Source: QQUD01 sp039029915
GTDB taxonomy: Bacteria > Chloroflexota > Anaerolineae > Promineifilales > Promineifilaceae
Direction of reading: 5' to 3'
Length of the DNA stretch: 10,761 nt
Assembly (NCBI GenBank): GCA_039029915.1
Contig: JBCCFD010000261.1
Coordinates: forward strand, 1-10,761
This document shows, in pieces, positions 1 to 6,266 of the stretch (position 1 is its first letter; each line of letters begins with the position of its first letter). Below the pieces are notes generated by a model. The model saw nothing but the letters and a program-made list of their open reading frames with translations, had not been told where the DNA came from and made no database searches. The position numbers were made by a program, and so were the translations under genes.

Positions 1-489
1 ATCCTAAGCAAATACCCCCTTATCGAAGCCAAGCCGTTTGAGCTGATGCCAAGGCGCATGTCCATGCACGCCGTGTTAGACGTGGAAGGTCAACCGCTTC
101 ACGTGATTGTGCTTCATCTAACCCCTAACCAGCTAGGCGATCTCGAAGGACAATCCCTGCCAGCCCGCCTGCGCGAACGGTTCACAATACGCTCTAATGA
201 AATTACCGAGCTGATCATCGAGCTTCAAAAAATTGATGCCCCCGTTCTTGTTCTTTGTGACTGTAACTTTGCTGAAACATCCCAGGCCTACCAGCGTCTG
301 CATGAACATTTGAATGAAGTTCATCGCGCGATCGGTTGGGGGTTTGGCAAGAGTAATGGTGACCCCTTAGCCTATCAGCGGGTTGATTACATTTGGTTTT
401 CTGATAGCTTAGCCCCACAAAGTGTACGGTTTGAAGATGCGGCCGCCTCTGACCATAAACCGATCTTTGCAACATTCCAATTTGAGTGA
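1..489 (+). CDS. Endonuclease/exonuclease/phosphatase family protein, C-terminal part (5' end outside window)
   Basis: The reading frame is open from base 1 (ILSKYPLIEAKPFEL...) to TGA at 487-489, giving 162 residues with no start in the window; the Met codon at 46 is internal to the domain. The C-terminal half of an EEP (DNase I-like) fold is visible: a strand with a conserved His (VIVLHLTPN), the metal-site strand VLVLCDCNF in the place of the usual GDFN, then RVDYIWFSD and the terminal ASDHKP motif, whose Asp-His pair is catalytic in this family. Known members are metal-dependent phosphodiesterases acting on DNA, phospholipids or other phosphoesters. The substrate cannot be told, and the N-terminal half, which may carry membrane segments or a signal peptide, is not visible. 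One oddity is CDCNF where GDFN is common; the catalytic Asp and Asn still appear to be present. The family call is firm, the specific function is not. Confidence 0.85.
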   Translation: MLSKYPLIEAKPFELMPRRMSMHAVLDVEGQPLHVIVLHLTPNQLGDLEGQSLPARLRERFTIRSNEITELIIELQKIDAPVLVLCDCNFAETSQAYQRLHEHLNEVHRAIGWGFGKSNGDPLAYQRVDYIWFSDSLAPQSVRFEDAAASDHKPIFATFQFE

Positions 490-498
490 TGGATTGGG

Positions 499-504
499 TA
501 TAAT
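499..504 (+). promoter_or_regulatory. Candidate -10 box for the FAD-dependent dehydrogenase gene
   Basis: A perfect TATAAT lies ten bases after the stop codon of the EEP gene and 41 bases before the ATG at 546. A weak -35 candidate, TTCCAA at 475-480, lies 18 bases upstream but matches the consensus at only three of six positions. The site suggests the dehydrogenase has its own promoter rather than depending on read-through. Confidence 0.45.
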
Positions 505-545
505 GAGAGAGATTTCTGCAAATTTCGGGCATATGGAAGGAAAAA

Positions 546-1922
546 ATGGAAGCAACCCTTATTGAACGGTTAAATGAAATAGTTGGCGCAGATGCCGTAT
601 CAACGGCCGTATCAGAGCGCACCCTGCACGCCGAAGATCAATCGTCACACGAAAAAGTCATGCCAGATGTTGTCGTTTGGCCCCAAACCACGGCACAAGT
701 GAGCCAAATTACCAAACTGGCTAACGAAAATCAAATTGCCATAACCGGCTGGGGAGCAGGGAGCAGTTTAGAGGGCAATTCAGTCCCGCTCAAGGGTGGC
801 ATCGTTGTAGATTTTGGCCGAATGAATCAAATCCTCGAAGTTCACGAAAGTGATTTCCAAGTCACCGTTCAACCCGGCATTTTTTACAGAGACATGAACC
901 AGCAGCTAGCCCAATATGGTCTCTTTTTCGCACCAGATCCGGGTGCTAACGCGAGCATTGGCGGTATGGTCGCTAACAATGCAGCAGGCACCAGAACCGT
1001 ACGATATGGTGCAACTCGGGACAATGTTTTGGCGCTTGAGGTTGTTCTCGCCAATGGGGAAATCGTCCGCACTGGGTCACGGTCAATCAAGCAGTCAGCA
1101 GGGTATGACCTCACCCATTTGTTTACCGGCTCAGAAGGTACGCTAGGCTTAATCACCCAAGCAACCCTCAAACTCAACCCTCTTCCAGAACATTTCAGTG
1201 CCGTAATCGCCGCCTTCGACACCACCCCAGACGCCGCAAATGCCGTATTTGGCGTGATTGGGTCTGGCTTAAACCCAGCTGCCCTTGAGCTGCTCGACGC
1301 AGAGTCAATACGGTATATGAACACGCTTGATACCGTAAATCTTCCCGAAAAACCAACGCTCATTATGGAGTTCCACGGCGCGAGTAACGAAACCATCACC
1401 GCTGAACTGGATATCGTAAAAGAGGTTTGCCAAGATTGCGGCTCAAACTACTTTGAGGCTGGCGTTGGGCGTGAGGCGAGGGATCGTCTCTGGGAAGGTC
1501 GGCACATGTTAGGCGAAATTTTATTTCGCGCTTACCCGGGCAGCATTTATCTCATTACCGATGTAAGCGTCCCCATTTCTAAATATCCCGAACTGGCCGC
1601 CTACGCAAACACACTTTTCAATGAACTAGACGTCAAAGGCACCTTATTTGGCCACGCAGGCGACGGTAATTTGCACACCGTCAACTTTGCGCCCAAAGAT
1701 AATGCTGAAAAACAGGCCGATCTTCACAAATTCAACGATCTTGTTGTTCAAAAGGCAATTGAATTGGATGGCACCTGCACGGGTGAGCACGGGGTAGGTA
1801 TTGGCAAACAAAAATACATGGTCCACGAGGTCGGTGAAGAAGCGTATGGATTAATGAAACAAATTAAATCTCTGCTTGACCCACAGGGCATATTAAATCC
1901 TGGCAAGGTCGTCGGATATTAA
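546..1922 (+). CDS. FAD-linked D-lactate / glycolate dehydrogenase (LDHD/GlcD type)
   Basis: This 458-residue flavoprotein oxidises a D-2-hydroxy acid, most likely D-lactate or glycolate, to the 2-oxo acid and passes electrons to a membrane carrier or electron-transfer protein. An N-terminal FAD_binding_4 (PCMH) domain spans about residues 38-215, with GWGAGSSLEGN near 68-78, DPGANASIGGMVANNAAGTR at 131-150 and YGATRDNV at 154-161. The C-terminal FAD-oxidase domain carries GHAGDGNLH at 369-377 and GEHGVGIGK at 413-421, whose histidines are metal or substrate ligands in characterised relatives. The length is slightly below E. coli GlcD or mammalian LDHD. The ATG at 546 is preceded by GGAAGG at 535-540. 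No glcE or glcF follows, which favours a stand-alone LDHD-like enzyme over a glycolate oxidase complex. D-2-hydroxyglutarate dehydrogenase is an alternative in the same family. Confidence 0.9.
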   Translation: MEATLIERLNEIVGADAVSTAVSERTLHAEDQSSHEKVMPDVVVWPQTTAQVSQITKLANENQIAITGWGAGSSLEGNSVPLKGGIVVDFGRMNQILEVHESDFQVTVQPGIFYRDMNQQLAQYGLFFAPDPGANASIGGMVANNAAGTRTVRYGATRDNVLALEVVLANGEIVRTGSRSIKQSAGYDLTHLFTGSEGTLGLITQATLKLNPLPEHFSAVIAAFDTTPDAANAVFGVIGSGLNPAALELLDAESIRYMNTLDTVNLPEKPTLIMEFHGASNETITAELDIVKEVCQDCGSNYFEAGVGREARDRLWEGRHMLGEILFRAYPGSIYLITDVSVPISKYPELAAYANTLFNELDVKGTLFGHAGDGNLHTVNFAPKDNAEKQADLHKFNDLVVQKAIELDGTCTGEHGVGIGKQKYMVHEVGEEAYGLMKQIKSLLDPQGILNPGKVVGY

Positions 1923-2027
1923 GTTTCCCAAAGTTTCAAAATTAAGAACCGAGTCAGATATAAACTTCGGAACCACGAGGAAACAAATTTTGTCCTCGGT
2001 GTTTTATTCATTGAAGGAGCTTCGTTT
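1921..2027 (+). repeat. Left arm of a long imperfect inverted repeat bracketing a small gene
   Basis: Aligned without gaps to the reverse complement of 2530-2636, this arm matches at 77 of 107 positions by my hand count. The best section is 1965-2027 (50 of 63), and within it 1965-1993 matches at 26 of 29. Shared blocks include CTTCGGAACC, CGAGGAAAC, TTTTATTCA and CTTCGTTT. The arm starts directly at the stop codon of the dehydrogenase gene and ends 77 bases before the start of the small gene at 2105. It may be a terminal inverted repeat of a small mobile unit, or one of two oppositely oriented copies of a dispersed intergenic repeat. Confidence 0.75.
1974..2007 (+). terminator. Candidate intrinsic terminator after the dehydrogenase gene
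   Basis: An imperfect hairpin (CACGAGGA at 1974-1981 region pairing with TCCTCGGTG at 1993-2001, one bulged G) is followed by TTTTATT. It lies about 50 bases after the dehydrogenase stop codon and inside the left inverted-repeat arm. The bases that make its 3' side (CCTCGGTG) are where this arm differs most from the right arm (5 of 8 differ), so the hairpin is particular to this copy. Confidence 0.4.
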
Positions 2028-2104
2028 ACCTTGGTCACGCTTGTGTCACATTGATTTGTTATTCTCCACTTATTAAAGTTTGAATTAGAGAGATGGAGAC
2101 TAAA

Positions 2105-2461
2105 ATGGCACACGTATTTACCCAAACACCAACTTTTAAATTAAACGAATTATTAAATGGAATTACACTATTCAACAAAACACAGAATAGAACAAAGTAT
2201 GCACACGCATTTGAAAAAGTGTGTTCCCAGCTTGAAGAAACTTATCCTCAGTGGACAGAAGCGCTTTTTGATCGCTCATTTTTAACAAAAGAAGCCGCAC
2301 CATTATTCGAGCAAGGTAATATTCCGACACCGATTCAGTTAGCAACCGCTTGGCGCAATCAATTTGGAATTGGCAATCATCGAGAACGGGATATTGATGC
2401 CATTCTTCCAATTGTTGCAGATTTCTTAGACCTTTACTATCTTGAAATCCACTATGGATAA
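2105..2461 (+). CDS. Small protein of unknown function, bracketed by inverted repeats
   Basis: I do not recognise this 118-residue protein. It is soluble and probably helical, with no signal peptide or membrane segment; it contains FEKVCSQLEETYPQWTEALFD in the middle, PTPIQLATAWRNQFG, and ends in FLDLYYLEIHYG. I prefer the ATG at 2105 to the in-frame ATG at 2093, because GGAG at 2095-2098 sits six bases before it and would otherwise be inside the coding sequence. Its base composition is AT-rich: my hand count gives about 39% G+C over 2161-2460, against 52% in a sampled line of the dehydrogenase gene (1621-1680). It is single, with about 180 non-coding bases upstream and 420 downstream, and both flanks are arms of one inverted repeat. 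A cargo gene of a small mobile unit, an accessory protein or an orphan are all possible. A minus-strand frame at 2172-2492 overlaps it but lacks comparable support. Confidence 0.6.
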   Translation: MAHVFTQTPTFKLNELLNGITLFNKTQNRTKYAHAFEKVCSQLEETYPQWTEALFDRSFLTKEAAPLFEQGNIPTPIQLATAWRNQFGIGNHRERDIDAILPIVADFLDLYYLEIHYG

Positions 2462-2528
2462 GGTTTCTACTACTTCTTATTTCTAACAACATCTTCTATT
2501 AGCAAATCACACAACAAGTCGCTTATGC

Positions 2529-2577
2529 GAAACGAAGTTCCAGCTTTGAATAAAACAATGGCCACAAACTTCGTTTC
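2529..2577 (+). repeat. Hairpin within the right repeat arm (11-bp perfect stem)
   Basis: GAAACGAAGTT at 2529-2539 is the exact reverse complement of AACTTCGTTTC at 2567-2577, leaving a 27-base loop. An overlapping near-palindrome at 2569-2592 has CTTCG/CGAAG outer arms and a CCTCGAGG core. No T-run follows, so it does not look like an intrinsic terminator. The same stem is degraded in the left arm. Confidence 0.6.
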
Positions 2578-2636
2578 CTCGAGGTTCCGAAGCTTTAAGC
2601 TATCAAAGTTTTCAATTTAGAAAATTCGGAACCCTT
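2530..2636 (-). repeat. Right arm of the long imperfect inverted repeat
   Basis: This arm is the inverted partner of 1921-2027, with 77 of 107 positions matching without gaps. It begins 69 bases after the stop codon of the small gene. The arms share one centre of symmetry near 2278, inside the small gene, and the similarity fades outward rather than stopping at a sharp edge, so the true ends are uncertain. No target-site duplication could be identified. Confidence 0.75.
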
Positions 2637-2884
2637 AATCCTCTCCCCTATTTTTATGCTCCTTCTAAAACTTTGCTATTGAGGCCAGAGTTATTACTCA
2701 TTAAATTTAGGGTACCAAAACCCTACCTCGTAATTTTGAAAACTCACTTTTCTCAAATAAACTTAACCGCTACTCCGCTATTTCGTCTTGATGTCATTGA
2801 CAGAAAGTAATGTAAAGAAGATCAGTTTTAAAATCTGTCAACGATATATTGCTAATTTTCTCTTTAATGTACCGGAGGCACACT

Positions 2885-4681
2885 TTGACATTCGAAATTG
2901 GGTTGATTTTATTCATTTTGGGTGCGGCAATTATTTTATTTGCATCTGAATGGGTAAGGGTTGATGTCGTTTCAATCATGGTGATGCTAGCCTTGATTTT
3001 GACAGGCATCTTGGAGCCACAGGAAGCTTTTGCTGAATTTGGGAATCCGGCCGTCGTCACTGTTTGGGCCATTTATATTGTTAGCGCCAGTTTAACTTAC
3101 ACAGGGATTGCCGAATTCATTGGTCGATATTTAGAACGTATTGGGGGACACAGCGAGCGGCGTTTGATCCTCGTCATCATGCTGACGGTCGGGGTGATGT
3201 CCGCATTTATGAATAATATTGGCGCAACGGCCGTTTTACTGCCCGTGGTTATTAGCCTTGCCAAAAAAGCAGACATTCCCGTTTCTAAGCTCCTCATACC
3301 CTTAGCCTTTGGATCGCTTCTAGGTGGTGTCACAACCCTAATCGGTACGCCGCCCAACATTCTAGCCAATACAAAACTACTCGAAGCTGGGCTAGAGCCT
3401 TTTCAGCTGTTTGATTTTGCCCCCATGGGTCTAATCATCATGTTCAGCAGCATCATTTACATGATATTAGTGGGTCGACATCTCCTCCCAGAGCACACCG
3501 ACACCACCCACTCTGAAGAATCAGCCGACCTATCAAACGAGTACATGCTCAACCAGCTGCTGACAGAAGTCCGAATTTTGCCGGGATCATCCTTAATTGA
3601 TCAAACAATCTCTGATTCTCGCATGGGCGAACTTTATGATGTCACCGTCATTGGTGTGAAGCGGGGTGACCGTTTATTCATGGGCGTTAGTCCCAATATA
3701 CGCCTAACTGAAGATGATATTTTGTTTGTTCAGGGTGAGCACGCCCAGCTCGAGGCCATCAGTAATAACATTGGCTTCCGCTTTAGGTTCAACCCTCAAC
3801 TCTCTGCCAAGGATCTCTCTTCATCCGATGCCATTGTGGCTGAAGCCGTGGTTAGTCAAAAAGCTCCCTTTTTAGGCCGAACGCTGGCCACATCCAACTT
3901 TCGCACGCGCTATGGGGCTTCAGTATTGGCTATTTGGCGAGAAGAATCACCGGTTAAAGGTCATCTAAAGCGAATCCCGCTTAGGCTAGGTGATACGCTC
4001 CTCATTCATGGAAGACGTGAAAATATCGAAGCCTTGCGTGACGACAGCGCTTTTTTGCTTTTACGGGCACCCGATGCGTTAAATCCACGCCTCAATAAAG
4101 CGCCGATCAACCTTATCATCTTTGTTTCGATGATTACCCTCGTTGGGGCCGGTATCTTAGATATTGCGGTAGCGGCCGTTTTAGGAGCGATCCTCAGCGT
4201 GATTACCGGTTGCCTCAATATGGATGAAGCGTACAAATCAATTGAATGGAAAACTGTCTTTCTCATTGCGGGCATGCTCCCCATGGGAATCGCTATGGAA
4301 AAAACGGGAACGGCCACATTTTTATCTGAAGTCATTGTCAATACGGCGGGCACTTTTGGCTCAACGGGCCTTTTAACCGGCTTCTTTTTACTAACAACGC
4401 TATTAACCGCGTTTATGTCAAACGCAGCAGTCGCAGCCCTCGTCACACCCATTGCCATCCAGACGAGTTTTACGTTTGGCATCGATCCGCATCCTTTAGT
4501 TCTGGGGGTTGCTATCGCGGCTTCCAATTCATTTGTGACGCCTATCGGGCACCAGGCCTGTGTTTTAGTTTATGGTCCAGGTGGTTATCGCTTTTTTGAT
4601 TACGCACGAGTTGGGTTACCGCTCACCGTACTCATCTGGCTTCTAACCGTTATCTTTTTGCCCATCTTATGGCCGTTCTAA
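2885..4681 (+). CDS. SLC13-family permease with two internal RCK_C (TrkA-C) domains
   Basis: This 598-residue inner-membrane protein belongs to the SLC13/DASS/CitMHS group of anion transporters, whose members move sulfate, dicarboxylates or similar anions, often with sodium. An N-terminal membrane half (about residues 1-200) carries MNNIGATAVLLPVV at 109-122 and GGVTTLIGTPPNILAN at 147-162. Two soluble RCK_C-like segments follow (about 220-300 and 308-390), then a second membrane half (about 405-598) with the matching signature MSNAAVAALVTPIAI at 511-525 and a terminal SFVTPIGHQACVLVYGPGGY segment. The start is TTG at 2885, six bases after GGAGG (2874-2878). Upstream frame-compatible codons (TTG 2849, ATG 2867) would place this site inside the gene and spoil the usual MTFEI-like N-terminus. 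The substrate cannot be read from the sequence. RCK_C domains in other transporters sense ligands or ions; here that role is inferred. Confidence 0.88.
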   Translation: MTFEIGLILFILGAAIILFASEWVRVDVVSIMVMLALILTGILEPQEAFAEFGNPAVVTVWAIYIVSASLTYTGIAEFIGRYLERIGGHSERRLILVIMLTVGVMSAFMNNIGATAVLLPVVISLAKKADIPVSKLLIPLAFGSLLGGVTTLIGTPPNILANTKLLEAGLEPFQLFDFAPMGLIIMFSSIIYMILVGRHLLPEHTDTTHSEESADLSNEYMLNQLLTEVRILPGSSLIDQTISDSRMGELYDVTVIGVKRGDRLFMGVSPNIRLTEDDILFVQGEHAQLEAISNNIGFRFRFNPQLSAKDLSSSDAIVAEAVVSQKAPFLGRTLATSNFRTRYGASVLAIWREESPVKGHLKRIPLRLGDTLLIHGRRENIEALRDDSAFLLLRAPDALNPRLNKAPINLIIFVSMITLVGAGILDIAVAAVLGAILSVITGCLNMDEAYKSIEWKTVFLIAGMLPMGIAMEKTGTATFLSEVIVNTAGTFGSTGLLTGFFLLTTLLTAFMSNAAVAALVTPIAIQTSFTFGIDPHPLVLGVAIAASNSFVTPIGHQACVLVYGPGGYRFFDYARVGLPLTVLIWLLTVIFLPILWPF

Positions 4682-4976
4682 GTATTTTCAACACATAACT
4701 TGAATAAAAAGTAGCCAAATGAAAATCCGTTTTAGGGAAACAAATGCTCATTTTGAGTCATTTATTTCAAGATACTCCTTGATTTTCACGTAGGCGAATA
4801 GAAATTGTGAAAACAATGTAAGAGCTAAAAGAAGATTTAGAAATAAATGAGGCAATTTATTTACCGTCTTTCCGTGAGAGGCGTGTTAAATTACTAACTG
4901 GCTAGTTGTGTTTCAGGCAGGCCAACCTTTATAATCAACGCTATTGCTATTGAGTCCTTTAAGGTAAATATAAACT
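4682..4976. other. Non-coding AT-rich spacer with several hairpins
   Basis: No gene is visible in this 295-base spacer. Three inverted repeats stand out: 4742-4763 (AAATG-CTCA against TGAG-T-CATTT, followed by ATTT, a weak terminator candidate for the permease gene), 4783-4813 (TTTTCAC against GTGAAAA, 17-base loop) and 4841-4862 (AAATAAAT against ATTTATTT, six-base loop). The promoter for the protease gene lies near the 3' end. Confidence 0.6.
4906..4935 (+). promoter_or_regulatory. Candidate sigma-70-type promoter for the site-2 protease gene
   Basis: TTGTGT at 4906-4911 and a perfect TATAAT at 4930-4935 are separated by 18 bases. Transcription would start around 4942, about 35 bases before the ATG at 4977. 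The -35 matches the consensus at three of six positions, so the call rests mainly on the -10 and the position. Confidence 0.5.
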
Positions 4977-6038
4977 ATGATTGATATTTTATTGTCATTG
5001 GGCGGTTTTTTTATTATCCTCGCGCCCATTATTTTGATCCACGAACTTGGCCACTTTTGGGCCGCCCTCCTCTCTAATATCAAAGTCGATGAATTTGGCC
5101 TTGGGTTTCCTCCCCGGGCTATGAAATTAGCTGAACGAAACGGTACGATTTATTCACTTAACTGGATACCGCTTGGTGGCTTTGTCCGCCCAGCAGGTGA
5201 AGATGATCCGACGATTGAAGGGGGTCTCGCCGCTGCCTCAAAGCGGGCCCGCCTCTTTGTACTGTTTTCTGGGGCCGGCATGAACTTTATTTCCGCCTTC
5301 CTGATTTTTTGGGTCGCTTATGTGATTGGTCCGCCAGCGATCGCTATTTCAGATGTTAAACCAGATTCACCCTCGCTAACAGCAGGCATTATGGCAGATG
5401 ATGTCATTTTAGAAGTCAACGGCCGTAAAGCTGATAACTCTGGCGTGATTGGTGACATTATGCGCCAAAATGTAGGAGAACCTGTCTCAATTCTTCTCGG
5501 TCGTGATGGTGATATCGTTGAGGTTCAAGTTGTGCCCCGTGGCCCGGGTGAATTCGACCCAACGGTTGATGGCCCAATCGGGGTTGGTTTAAAGTTAGCA
5601 CCAGAAACGCGTATTGAGCGATCGATTGGAGAATCGGCCGTGGCCTCTGCAGAATCGATGTGGCAAATTGTCTATTTAACCGTTCAAGTGCCCGTTATGC
5701 TCATAAATGGTGACCTTGCCCCTAGCGATGCTCGCCCTATAAGCGTGGTAGGTATTAGCCAAATTGCCGGCGAGGCGGCCGAAACATCTGTTAGCCGACG
5801 CGACCTATTCCCCATTTTGAATATGGCCGCTTTTATTAGCGTGGCCTTGGGCTTCACCAACCTCCTGCCAATCCCAGCCCTTGATGGTGGTCGCATTATG
5901 TTTGTGCTTATTGAAGCAATTCGCGGTCGACGTGTAGAGCCTGAGCGAGAAGGAATGGTTCACATTGTGGGCATGCTCGTATTGTTGGGACTTATGGTGC
6001 TTCTGATCGTACAAGATATTGTAAATCCTATATTTTAA
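4977..6038 (+). CDS. rseP: Site-2 (M50B, RseP-like) intramembrane zinc metalloprotease
   Basis: This 353-residue membrane protease cuts transmembrane segments of regulatory or signal-peptide remnant substrates. In known systems RseP/RasP/YluC releases anti-sigma factors after a first cut by another protease. The zinc motif HELGH is at residues 22-26 in the first membrane helix, followed by FGLGFPPR and the LGGFV segment (66-70). A membrane helix lies near 95-117, a PDZ domain about 120-190 (with DDVILEVNGR at 141-150), and the third zinc-ligand motif NLLPIPALDGG at 295-305 with Asp303. A last hydrophobic helix occupies about 328-348. The length fits single-PDZ family members. The ATG at 4977 has a weak AAGGT at 4961-4965 with long spacing. 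It stands alone here, without the dxr, cdsA or bamA neighbours common elsewhere, and no anti-sigma gene is visible, so its substrate is unknown. Confidence 0.92.
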   Translation: MIDILLSLGGFFIILAPIILIHELGHFWAALLSNIKVDEFGLGFPPRAMKLAERNGTIYSLNWIPLGGFVRPAGEDDPTIEGGLAAASKRARLFVLFSGAGMNFISAFLIFWVAYVIGPPAIAISDVKPDSPSLTAGIMADDVILEVNGRKADNSGVIGDIMRQNVGEPVSILLGRDGDIVEVQVVPRGPGEFDPTVDGPIGVGLKLAPETRIERSIGESAVASAESMWQIVYLTVQVPVMLINGDLAPSDARPISVVGISQIAGEAAETSVSRRDLFPILNMAAFISVALGFTNLLPIPALDGGRIMFVLIEAIRGRRVEPEREGMVHIVGMLVLLGLMVLLIVQDIVNPIF

Positions 6039-6088
6039 GTCAAGTCCAATTTGAATTAAAACGGGTCGGCAGTGTAAAAATTACTCGT

Positions 6089-6138
6089 TGAAAACCAAAA
6101 TATCAGCGGTTCAATTCCAAAAAACTTTTTGGTTTTCA
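6089..6138 (+). repeat. Inverted repeat downstream of the site-2 protease gene
   Basis: TGAAAACCAAAA at 6089-6100 is the exact reverse complement of TTTTGGTTTTCA at 6127-6138, a 12-bp stem with a 26-base loop. A second CCAAAA copy at 6117-6122 could instead pair locally with TTTTGG at 6127-6132, so two exclusive structures are possible. It lies about 50 bases after the protease stop codon. It lacks a following T-run and could be a transcript-end stabiliser, a regulatory leader or a protein-binding site. Confidence 0.45.
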
Positions 6139-6151
6139 CATCAATAAACGG

Positions 6152-6183
6152 TTTACCCAAACACATTCATATACAATTATGAT
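6152..6183 (+). promoter_or_regulatory. Weak candidate promoter before the HEAT-AEC-TPR operon
   Basis: TATGAT at 6178-6183 matches the -10 consensus at five of six positions; TTTACC at 6152-6157 is a poor -35 at a long spacing of 20. A second possible -10, TAAAAT at 6194-6199, follows. Either would start RNA upstream of the terminator hairpin at 6209-6241, placing it in the leader of the operon. Confidence 0.25.
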
Positions 6184-6208
6184 ATTTGAATGTTAAAATA
6201 GAATGCTC

Positions 6209-6241
6209 GAACGTCTAAGCCCTCACTTAGGCGTTCTTTTT
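6209..6241 (+). terminator. Strong intrinsic terminator just upstream of the HEAT-repeat gene
   Basis: GAACGTCTAAG (6209-6219) pairs with CTTAGGCGTTC (6226-6236) in an 11-bp stem with one G-U pair and a six-base loop CCCTCA, followed by five Ts (6237-6241). It ends only 25 bases before the ATG at 6267, leaving no room for a full promoter between them. It may end the upstream transcript, act as an attenuator for the downstream operon, or end a short RNA started around 6190. Confidence 0.8.
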
Positions 6242-6266
6242 ATGAAAGAGAAAAAGGATTTAAAAC

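Larger units (their letters stand above)
2462..2884. other. Non-coding AT-rich stretch between the small gene and the SLC13 permease
   Basis: No gene is visible in these 423 bases. It holds the right inverted-repeat arm (2530-2636), a perfect-stem hairpin inside that arm, and a small hairpin at 2708-2725 (TAGGGT pairing with ACCCTA around a six-base loop, no clear T-run). A consensus -35 hexamer TTGACA occurs at 2797-2802 without a -10 at proper spacing. The permease ribosome-binding site GGAGG lies at the 3' end. Confidence 0.7.

Noticed and set aside
215..622. Minus-strand open frame spanning the EEP gene and start of the dehydrogenase gene
   Set aside because: It runs across two well-supported plus-strand genes, includes their intergenic region, and encodes low-complexity protein without recognisable motifs.
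2172..2492. Minus-strand open frame of 106 codons overlapping the small orphan gene
   Set aside because: It lies antiparallel to the plus-strand gene, lacks a clear ribosome-binding site and has no family-like features. The plus-strand frame has a good GGAG and more protein-like content. I cannot exclude it fully.
1921..2636. Integron gene cassette with attC sites around the small gene
   Set aside because: The flanks are inverted relative to each other, whereas cassettes are bounded by attC sites in the same orientation. I did not find paired GTTRRRY cores, and no integrase is in the window.
2797..2802. Consensus -35 hexamer TTGACA upstream of the SLC13 gene
   Set aside because: No acceptable -10 lies 15-19 bases downstream; the nearest AT-rich hexamers are too close or too far.
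2849..2884. Upstream TTG and ATG starts for the SLC13 permease
   Set aside because: They would put the clear GGAGG ribosome-binding site inside the gene and add a non-conserved hydrophilic segment (MYRRHT) before the normal N-terminus.
4006..4527. Minus-strand open frame of 173 codons inside the SLC13 gene
   Set aside because: It is a shadow of the membrane-coding strand: rich in Ala, Lys, Pro and Thr without motifs, while the plus strand is a clear permease.
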